Assembly (NCBI GenBank): GCA_963833505.1
Contig: CAWHYG010000015.1
Location: 1 to 64,000 of the forward strand
Length of the DNA stretch: 64,000 bases
Origin: CAWHYG01 sp963833505
GTDB lineage: Bacteria; Eisenbacteria; RBG-16-71-46; CAIMUX01
Reading direction: 5' to 3'
The position numbers were made by a program, and so were the translations under genes. Positions 25,217 through 31,953 of the stretch are shown in pieces. The notes beneath the pieces were generated by a model. The model was not told the DNA's origin and did no database searches. It was given only the letters and a program-made list of their open reading frames with translations. Numbering within the stretch: position 1 is the first letter of the stretch; every line of letters begins with the position of its first letter.

Positions 25217-27322
25217 ATGCGATCCATGGCTCTAGGTGGCGCGTGCGCCACCGTTGTGCTTGCCCTATTCGCGTTCGCACCTGAGGTCCAATCAAGGGCT
25301 CTCTCATCATTACCTTCCGGCTCCTGGACGGGGGTCCTCCAAGTACAGGACCCTGCGTATGGCGACACCACTTGGCGCAATTATCCATTCGCAATCGACT
25401 TCACGAATATGACGGCCTCATCCACCGGATGCACCTACACGGGCACAGTGTACCCGTGGCTAGACGCAGGAATTTGGATCGACTGGTCGAATTGCTGCGC
25501 TGACACACTCGCGCTTACCGAGGCCGACAGCACCCTGGACGGCTCCGGCTGGTGCATCGCATACTCCGGCCGTAGACGGATCCAAACGCATTTCACGGCT
25601 TATCCGTTGGACGCTGGTGCATGCTGCAATCCGACGGACGGTAGCTGCACCGTGACCACCCAGCAGAATTGCCCGCCGCCAGACGTTTGGCAATCAGCGA
25701 CGAGCTGCTCGCCACCACCGTGTAACGGTGCGGAGTACGCGATCGTATCGGCGACATTTGCTGAAAGCGTCTACCAGAATGGTGTGGACACCGCGCTCTT
25801 GACGGTGGTCACGAAGAGCAGCTGGGGAGGCGGGCCGGTGCAGCTCAATGTCACGCTGGTTACGACTGAGGGGGTCCCATATTCGCTTGGCGCGGACGAC
25901 TTTGTGCTGAACCCAGGCTACCAGCACAACTCGTCATTCTCGTTTGCCGTTCCGGCTTGCCCTGCTCCGGTGGATTTCACCGTCCAGGCCACTTTGACGC
26001 AGGGCGGAGCGCAGGTGGCATCATATGCTGGGCTCGGTTTTACGGGGACGCCTCTGAGTCCAACGCAGATAGACAATGAAGAGCAGCAATTGCAGAATTG
26101 TGAGGTCGTGCCCCAGCCGGATGCGCTTGCTTTGGATCTGGATGACATCGTGAGCGATGGAGAGCTGGTGTCGCCGATTCTCGGCCCCATGGGATCGGTC
26201 GTTGGCATGTTTGAAGACGTATGTGCTTCCGAGGTCTACAGGGAGCATAACGATAGCTGCAGGGAAGAGGGGACCCTTGTGATGACCGTTATGGGCGGAG
26301 CTAGTGCGGTTCTAGCTTGCTGTGCACTAGACTACGTGAGTGCCGGTCTGGCCGTTCCGGAAGACCTCGCGTTTGCCAACGTTGAACTCGGCGTTTGGGG
26401 GTACATGGAAGATGGGGTTGGGGATGAAATCATGAACACGGTCTGCGGTGGGCAACCGCCCCCGCTGTTGAAACGTCATTCCCTAGATATCGGAGACGGG
26501 AACGCGGTTCGGGCGCTTCTGCCGAATGTGATCGAGGTAGGCGATTCCTTGGGGATGACGTTTTCGGCGCAGGTCGGTATAGAGGGGCCGGTGAAGGCCC
26601 GCGTATCGATGCCCATCGGTTGGATTTCAACCGACTCGACGAGCATTGGCCTTTCGGCCGCGAGGGCACTTGCCCCGGACACGCTCCAGTGGCTCATGAT
26701 CGGTCCCCAGGCCGAGCGCCTAACCGCGGCTAGGTTTGATACTACGATGGCACCGAGCGACAGCCTTTGGCCGAAAACGATCACCTTGTGGGCGACCAAG
26801 CCCGGCAACGTGTTCCTGGGATTCGCCTGCCGACCTGTACGGTCGCAAAGCGCGGTCACGCTGTTCTATCCGACGGTGGCGGTCCGCGACTCCACCCGGA
26901 TGTTCGTGACCTTCGGGGACTCCTTGGGGAACTACCCGTTGCAGGTCGACTGGAACGGCGACGGGAAGGTGGATACCCTCCTATACCCGGAGGGCGCGAG
27001 CAGTGTGGATGGCGGGATGGGTACGGTCGATGCGGGGCCGAGCATCAAGCGAGCCGAAGTGCGTCCGAATCCGGGCGTAGGTTCGGCGAACTTGATGCTG
27101 GAGACGACTGGGAACGTTTGGGACGCCCGGGTGGATATCTGGGACGCGGCGGGTCGGAAAGTGCGGAGCATAGGGGTCGGGGACTTGGGCCCGGGAGTGC
27201 GTCACGTGGTCTGGGACGGCCGGGACGACGGCGGACGGCGGGTTGGAAGTGGTGTCTACTTCTTCCGAGTTGTCCACCGGGATGGAAAGACCGGGACAAA
27301 GAGGCTGGTAATGCTCAAGTAG
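25217..27322 (+). CDS. Secreted protein with Cys-rich GACC module and C-terminal sorting-type domain
   Basis: A 701-residue exported protein. ATG 25217 follows AGGAGG (25203-25208). The signal peptide is MRSMALGGACATVVLALFAF cleaved near VQS. A Cys-rich module (GACCNPTDGSCTVTTQQNC followed by CSPPPC, about residues 132-170) is of a kind frequent in secreted proteins of Eisenbacteria-like genomes. The middle has an immunoglobulin-like part and a Cys-rich helical part (about residues 290-410) that I cannot assign. An EF-hand-like DWNGDGKVD lies near residue 580. The last 85 residues (RPNPGVGSANLML to GVYFFRVV) are the FlgD/T9SS-like domain. IS256 element B has separated the gene from its probable promoter. 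Confidence 0.8.
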   Translation: MRSMALGGACATVVLALFAFAPEVQSRALSSLPSGSWTGVLQVQDPAYGDTTWRNYPFAIDFTNMTASSTGCTYTGTVYPWLDAGIWIDWSNCCADTLALTEADSTLDGSGWCIAYSGRRRIQTHFTAYPLDAGACCNPTDGSCTVTTQQNCPPPDVWQSATSCSPPPCNGAEYAIVSATFAESVYQNGVDTALLTVVTKSSWGGGPVQLNVTLVTTEGVPYSLGADDFVLNPGYQHNSSFSFAVPACPAPVDFTVQATLTQGGAQVASYAGLGFTGTPLSPTQIDNEEQQLQNCEVVPQPDALALDLDDIVSDGELVSPILGPMGSVVGMFEDVCASEVYREHNDSCREEGTLVMTVMGGASAVLACCALDYVSAGLAVPEDLAFANVELGVWGYMEDGVGDEIMNTVCGGQPPPLLKRHSLDIGDGNAVRALLPNVIEVGDSLGMTFSAQVGIEGPVKARVSMPIGWISTDSTSIGLSAARALAPDTLQWLMIGPQAERLTAARFDTTMAPSDSLWPKTITLWATKPGNVFLGFACRPVRSQSAVTLFYPTVAVRDSTRMFVTFGDSLGNYPLQVDWNGDGKVDTLLYPEGASSVDGGMGTVDAGPSIKRAEVRPNPGVGSANLMLETTGNVWDARVDIWDAAGRKVRSIGVGDLGPGVRHVVWDGRDDGGRRVGSGVYFFRVVHRDGKTGTKRLVMLK

Positions 27323-27377
27323 GGCCGGGTCGCGAAAGGAGCGGAGGGCCGGACTCGCCATCGAGCGCTGGTCGTGC

Positions 27378-27406
27378 TTGACAGCCGATAGCTCCGGTAG
27401 TACAAT
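27378..27406 (+). promoter_or_regulatory. Near-consensus sigma70 promoter
   Basis: TTGACA (27378-27383), exactly 17 bases, TACAAT (27401-27406). This is the best promoter match in the window. Transcription would start near 27413 and run into the small gene at 27587 through a structured leader. Confidence 0.8.
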
Positions 27407-27414
27407 CTGACTCA

Positions 27415-27583
27415 TCGCGGTGAACGCACCGCGAGAAGATCTTGACCAGACACCGTCCCGGCCTCGAAGAGGAAGGCGGCGTGGGTTGCCCCGGCAGGGG
27501 TCCATGGCGCCTTTCCTCATGCCCACCCGCCCGGACGCAATCCCACGAGTCGCAAGCCCTCCGTGCCGGGAAGCACCGGAGGG
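27415..27583 (+). promoter_or_regulatory. Structured 5' leader with SD-sequestering hairpin
   Basis: The predicted transcript begins with a perfect 8-bp stem, TCGCGGTG-AACG-CACCGCGA (27415-27434). It ends with CCCTCCG (27557-27563) paired to CGGAGGG (27577-27583); the second arm holds the Shine-Dalgarno sequence of the gene at 27587. The leader is about 170 bases. Structure-controlled translation, or a regulatory RNA, is possible. No known riboswitch was recognised. Confidence 0.5.
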
Positions 27584-27586
27584 CGC

Positions 27587-27769
27587 ATGGGGCTGTTCCT
27601 CGGCGACCCCGAGGAGATGACGGTGGAGCAGCGGCTTGCCGAGGTCGCCGCGATCCTGGCCGCCGGTTACCGCGTGTTCACCGAGAAACGACTGGACTGT
27701 TCGGACGCACTGCTGCCCCTGTGTGTTGACGGGCCGAGAGAGTCGGCCCCGGTGGAGGTCCAGCAATGA
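27587..27769 (+). CDS. Small acidic protein of unknown function (60 aa)
   Basis: ATG 27587 is preceded by GGAGGG with 4-base spacing. The protein begins MGLFLGDPEEMTVEQRLAEVAAILAAGYRVF, an amphipathic helical segment, then a Leu/Asp-rich tail containing LPLCVDGPRES. I recall small proteins with this TVEQRLAEVAAILA-like helix near recombinases and mobile modules, but cannot name a function. It has its own strong promoter and converges on the peptidase gene. Confidence 0.6.
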   Translation: MGLFLGDPEEMTVEQRLAEVAAILAAGYRVFTEKRLDCSDALLPLCVDGPRESAPVEVQQ

Positions 27770-27792
27770 CGACCGGCGCCGTCAACGAGGCC

Positions 27793-28959
27793 TCAGATGG
27801 CCTCTTCCCTCCGCCGTGGAATCCGCGCCCAGCGCGCCATCCGCATGGCCTCCATCGGCGAGGTGCGGAGAAACCGGGCCAGCTCTCGGATCTCGAGGAT
27901 CCGCTCGGCGTAGGCCGCGAGCGCGAGATGGACGTATCGCTCCGGCAACGAAAGCCTGTCCGAGCGCGACCCGGGGCGCTCCCGCCCTGCGCCGGCGGAT
28001 CGCGCCGGGCCAGCCACAGCCTGCCGGCGCTCACGCGGCGCGCTCTCCGGATCCTGCGACGCGAGCCCCAACTCGATGAGGCGCATCCGGGCCACGGGAG
28101 GCGGCACCTCGAACACCTGGGCCAGCGTTTCCAGGCGGTGCTCGAACCCGTCGCCGCGATCCGCCTGCGAAAGCTGCTGCCAGATCCTCGCGACGTGGTC
28201 GGGCGGCAGAAGCAGCCCGCGCGCGAAACGATCGGCGCGTTTCTCCTCGAGGCTGTCCGAGAGATTTTGCAGATCCAGGCCGCGCCACCGGCAGAACCGA
28301 GGCCGATAGGGATCGACGTCGGCGACAAGATGGGCGAACTCGTGCGCCATGATATAGGCGGCCTCGGGCGAGTCGCGGTCGCCCCCGACCAGCAGCGCGG
28401 GACCCGAGGCTCCTTCGAAGAAGAACGCTCCAGAGAGCACGCGTTCCACCCCCGTCGCCGGCGACAGGACACCCGCCGGTTCGGAAGCAGCCAGATCCGG
28501 CCAATACAAACCACCCGCACCCCAGATGCCGGCACCTTTGCCTTCCAGCGCGCTATGGCTTTCCGGATCCGACGCTTCGGCCGCAACCGGCTCGAGCCGG
28601 AACACCTTGATGCCGATCTCATCCAGCGCTCCGAAAAGGTCAAGCGCCTCGCCCGCTTCGGTCGCGAGAAGCCGGCGTTCCGCTTCCGCCAGCCGTTCGC
28701 CTTCCGCCTCGGCAAGCGACTCCGCCTCGGGCGCCGTCACCGCCGGATGCACCGGCAGCTCAAAGAGGACGTCGCCTTGGATGATCCGCTCGAGGAATGA
28801 GAAGCAGCGCACGAGATGCACGAACTCCTGCAGGAGCGCATCGTGCTCGGTGCCGGGCGACGGCGCGTCCAGGAACAGGCGGCTTTTCTGGCCGGAATCC
28901 CGTTCGGCACTCTCCCGAAACGGATAATCGGGATGATCCCGGACGTCAGGGTGGCTCAT
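27793..28959 (-). CDS. ImmA/IrrE-family metallopeptidase
   Basis: A 388-residue protein. The zinc site is visible as AHEFAHLVAD (HExxH) with downstream LEEKRADRFARGLLLP supplying the third ligand Glu, the ImmA/IrrE (DUF955) pattern. The N-terminal 100 residues are charged and helical; the C-terminal 100 are helical with RERPGSRSDRLSLPERYVHLA. ImmA-type peptidases cleave repressors, and IrrE controls DNA-damage responses in Deinococcus. No HTH repressor partner is adjacent, unlike most phage-type ImmA loci. It overlaps the upstream btpA-like gene by 4 bases, so the two are co-translated. Confidence 0.85.
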   Translation of the reverse strand: MSHPDVRDHPDYPFRESAERDSGQKSRLFLDAPSPGTEHDALLQEFVHLVRCFSFLERIIQGDVLFELPVHPAVTAPEAESLAEAEGERLAEAERRLLATEAGEALDLFGALDEIGIKVFRLEPVAAEASDPESHSALEGKGAGIWGAGGLYWPDLAASEPAGVLSPATGVERVLSGAFFFEGASGPALLVGGDRDSPEAAYIMAHEFAHLVADVDPYRPRFCRWRGLDLQNLSDSLEEKRADRFARGLLLPPDHVARIWQQLSQADRGDGFEHRLETLAQVFEVPPPVARMRLIELGLASQDPESAPRERRQAVAGPARSAGAGRERPGSRSDRLSLPERYVHLALAAYAERILEIRELARFLRTSPMEAMRMARWARIPRRREEAI

Positions 28960-29939
28960 GCCTCCTCCGCCGCCGGCGTTCCAGCGGCCGGCGGTTCCCC
29001 GGTTGCGGCCCGGGCGGAGGATGTCGCCGGACCCGTGGCGGCCCCGCGCGCTGCGATCTCCGGATCCCGGCCGTTCGGCTCGTTCTGGAGGGACGCGCCG
29101 AGGGCGATGCGCTTCCGCGCCTCGCGGACTGCTTCCAGGAGCCGCCGGACCCGCTGCCGATCGACCGGAGCCGCGGCGCGCCCCGTTTCCTTGAGGGAGG
29201 TCCCGACGATCACGCCGTCAGAGAGAGGCAGAATGTCCCTGACGTTCTCGGGCGTGACGCCGCTCGCGGCCAGCACCGGCCGGCCGTTCGAAGTCGCCCT
29301 GGCCCTCCGCAGGTCCGCGAGATCCGGCGGCCGCCCGGTGCGTGGGCCGGTCATGAGAAGCCCATCGGCCAGGCCGCGCTCGATCAGGTCTGCGACTTCA
29401 TCCTCCAGCGGCTGATCTCGCAGGGGACGCCCGTGCTTTACGCTCACGTCGGCCAGGATGAAAACAGCCGGAGCGATCGCCGCCCGCAGGCGGAGCGTGT
29501 CATCGGCCTGTCCGGCAATGAGGCCCTGGTCGGTCACGGTGACTCCGCAGTGCACGTTGACGCGGATGAATCGAGCGCCAGCCGCCGCGGCCACGGCCAA
29601 AGCGGCCGAGGCGTCATTCCGAAGGACATTGACTCCCCAGGGCAGCTCGGAAGAGCGCGCGCCCGGAACCGACGTTCGCAGGCGCTGGAGCAGGACCGCC
29701 ATCGCCGCGATCGTCGCGGGCGGGACGGCCCCGGCGTGGAACGGAACATCCCCGTAGTTCTCGACCAGAAGGCCGTCCACTCCCTCGGCGATCATCGCCG
29801 CCGAGTCCTTCCGCGCCGCCTCGAAGACATCGTCCAGGGATCCGCTCCAGCCGGGACTGCCGGGCAGCGGTTTCAGATGAATCATCCCGATCACCGGATG
29901 GCGATCGCAGAAGATCTCTCCGAACGCGATGGCTCGCAA
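28956..29939 (-). CDS. BtpA/SgcQ-family TIM-barrel protein
   Basis: A 327-residue protein with TTG start at 29939 and GGAGGGG about 8 bases upstream. The family opening CDRHPVIGMIHLKPLPGSPGW is followed by DGLLVENYGDVPF, FIRVNVHCGVTVTDQGLI, FILADVSVKHGRPL and a C-terminal barrel end PVLAASGVTPENV. BtpA stabilises photosystem I in cyanobacteria, but most family members are in non-phototrophs, with putative sugar or nucleoside-phosphate functions (SgcQ). The last 50 residues are Ala/Pro-rich and probably disordered. Coupled to the ImmA-like peptidase by an ATGA overlap. Confidence 0.85.
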   Translation of the reverse strand: MRAIAFGEIFCDRHPVIGMIHLKPLPGSPGWSGSLDDVFEAARKDSAAMIAEGVDGLLVENYGDVPFHAGAVPPATIAAMAVLLQRLRTSVPGARSSELPWGVNVLRNDASAALAVAAAAGARFIRVNVHCGVTVTDQGLIAGQADDTLRLRAAIAPAVFILADVSVKHGRPLRDQPLEDEVADLIERGLADGLLMTGPRTGRPPDLADLRRARATSNGRPVLAASGVTPENVRDILPLSDGVIVGTSLKETGRAAAPVDRQRVRRLLEAVREARKRIALGASLQNEPNGRDPEIAARGAATGPATSSARAATGEPPAAGTPAAEEA

Positions 29940-30126
29940 GCTGGACGCCCCTCCATGACCACCTGGCCCCTGTCTACAGCCTGAGCATACGCGCTGTGGC
30001 GCGGATCATGTTGGGAAACGGGCCTCACCCCGTTGGAGCGCCTGAAGTTGTATGGATGCTTGAGAGCGCTCGTTCCGCCGCCCGGAACGCGCAGGGACTC
30101 TCGCGGAGTCGAAACGGAAATAATCA

Positions 30127-30157
30127 GGGCGGCCGATCCTGTGGGAACCGGCCGCCC
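30127..30157 (-). terminator. Intrinsic terminator of the glgB-GH13 operon
   Basis: A 9-bp GC stem (GGGCGGCCG / CGGCCGCCC) with a 13-base loop lies 155 bases beyond the GH13 stop codon. On the reverse strand it is followed by TGATTATTTCC, a partly T-rich tract. The rest of 29940-30312 contains no recognisable gene. Confidence 0.55.
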
Positions 30158-30312
30158 GGCTCTGATCTCCCATGTCCATCTGACATTCAAGAGTCCGAAG
30201 AAGGGACCGGCGGCTCGGCCGGTCCGGATCGGCCCCAGGCCCCCAACCGTTGCGAGGCCTCACCGATCTGACTCCATGTACCGAAGATGGCGCCGGGGGT
30301 TCCCTCCCTCCC

Positions 30313-31953
30313 TCAACGCCGGGGGGGCAGGATCAGGCGCATCTCCCAGGGAGCCAGGGGATCGAACAGCCCCGGCTCCGCCTCCTCCGATGAGAAAACC
30401 CGCACCTGGTTCGGCTGGAACGCCAGCGTCCTTAGAGCCTCATCGACCGGGGCGGGCGCCTGACCCTCCGCGGTGTGGATCCAGGCCAGAGCCGGCGCCT
30501 CTCCGTGCTCGGAGCGCTTGATCAAGCGGACCACCGCGCCCGCGCCGGACCTGCCGGCGGACGCCCCGTTGAGGGCGGCCATCGGACCTTCCTCATTCAA
30601 GACCGGCGAGTCCTTCTTCATCGCGTTGACCGCGGCGATGAAGGGGGACAGGTCGACCGACACCGGCTCCCAGTCCGAAGGCCGCGTCGACACGACGTTG
30701 AGCTTCTTGCGGAAGCCGAACTCGTATCCCATCGGCATCATCAATCCGGTGGAGAAGAAAGCGGCGAAGAGATACCGCATTCTCTGGATCGACACCCGGC
30801 CGCCGGTCTCATCCGCGAGACGAAGCGTGTCGTGCGTCTCCGGAAAGCTGATCGTCGGGACGATGCGGCGGAGCGCCTCGTACTGGTCCAGCGCCCAGGA
30901 GTCATGGAAGTTCCACCACTTGGAGCTGTTGAAGAGGTAGTCGAAGCCGGCGCCGGCCACCGCTTCGGTTTCATCCAGAGTGCAGCCCAGAGTCTCGGCG
31001 AAGAAACCGACGCCCGGGAGCGCATCCCGGGCCGACGCGATCAGTTCCTTCCAGACCCCCGCGGGGACCTTGTAGGCCGCATCGCAGCGGAAGCCGGCGA
31101 ACCCCTGCTCGAGGGATTTCCGGATGAACTCCTTCCAGTGCTGGATGAGCGCTTTCCGAACCGGGGCCTTGGAATAGTCCAGCTCGGCCAGGTCGCCCCA
31201 GATCGTGACATGGCTGGCGTCATCCGGATCGACGGCCCGCGGAGAGTACAAGCTGCCGTCCTTTTCGCGCCGGTACCAGTCCGGGTGTTCCCCGACCAGA
31301 GCCGCGTCCTTCGCGGTGTGGTTGATCACAAGGTCAATCATGACCCGGACGCCCATCCGGCCGGCCTCGGACAGGAACTCCCGCAAGCTCCGCTCCGGAT
31401 CGCTCGTGCCTTCCTGAAAGAGAGGATGGAATCGTTCCGGGTCCTTGATCGCGTAGAGGCTTCCCGAAAAGCCGGGATAGTAGATCGGGTTCAGGTAGAC
31501 CCAATTGAACCCGTCGGAGACGATTCGCTCGAGATGCTCCCGCCAGCGCGGGATCGGGCCGGCCAGCAGCGGAAACAGGTTGTAGATGCGCGGGCCTTCC
31601 CGGCTCGGATCGGGCGCCGGCTTCCGGGCGGGCTCGCTCTTCACTTCGGTTGCAGGTGGTTTGTTCGTGCGCCCGTTCTTCGCGCCGGTTGAAGGCGGCT
31701 TGCTCGTGCGCTCGCGCTTCGCTTCGGTTGAAGGCGGCTTGCTCGTGCGCTCGCGCTTTGCCTCGACTCGAGCCAGCTTTTGCGCAGCCGCCGGTTTCGC
31801 CGCCGTCGCCTTCTCCCTTGAGGTCTGGGCAGCTGGAGCAACCGGCGATCTGGATGGCCGGGGGGCCGGCGATGTGCCCGGGGTCTTCAGCGTCGCCTCG
31901 CTCCCTCGGGTTGTCTTCCGATTCGTCTTGGATTCCCCCTGCCGCCCGCTCAT
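30313..31953 (-). CDS. GH13-family alpha-amylase-like enzyme with repetitive basic N-terminus
   Basis: A 546-residue protein from ATG 31953. Residues 1-125 are Lys/Pro/Ala-rich and contain four copies of a 13-residue repeat (EAKRERTSKPPST type). The catalytic barrel starts at GPRIYNLFPLLAG. GH13 landmarks are DLVINHTAKDA (region I), FAGFRCDAAYKVP (nucleophile Asp), GFFAETLG (acid/base Glu) and ISFPETHDTLRL (region IV, HD). The set resembles maltosyltransferase/GlgE-like or amylase enzymes, but it is too short for full GlgE. It probably trims or transfers alpha-glucan. It overlaps glgB by 4 bases and is the second gene of the operon. Confidence 0.85.
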   Translation of the reverse strand: MSGRQGESKTNRKTTRGSEATLKTPGTSPAPRPSRSPVAPAAQTSREKATAAKPAAAQKLARVEAKRERTSKPPSTEAKRERTSKPPSTGAKNGRTNKPPATEVKSEPARKPAPDPSREGPRIYNLFPLLAGPIPRWREHLERIVSDGFNWVYLNPIYYPGFSGSLYAIKDPERFHPLFQEGTSDPERSLREFLSEAGRMGVRVMIDLVINHTAKDAALVGEHPDWYRREKDGSLYSPRAVDPDDASHVTIWGDLAELDYSKAPVRKALIQHWKEFIRKSLEQGFAGFRCDAAYKVPAGVWKELIASARDALPGVGFFAETLGCTLDETEAVAGAGFDYLFNSSKWWNFHDSWALDQYEALRRIVPTISFPETHDTLRLADETGGRVSIQRMRYLFAAFFSTGLMMPMGYEFGFRKKLNVVSTRPSDWEPVSVDLSPFIAAVNAMKKDSPVLNEEGPMAALNGASAGRSGAGAVVRLIKRSEHGEAPALAWIHTAEGQAPAPVDEALRTLAFQPNQVRVFSSEEAEPGLFDPLAPWEMRLILPPRR

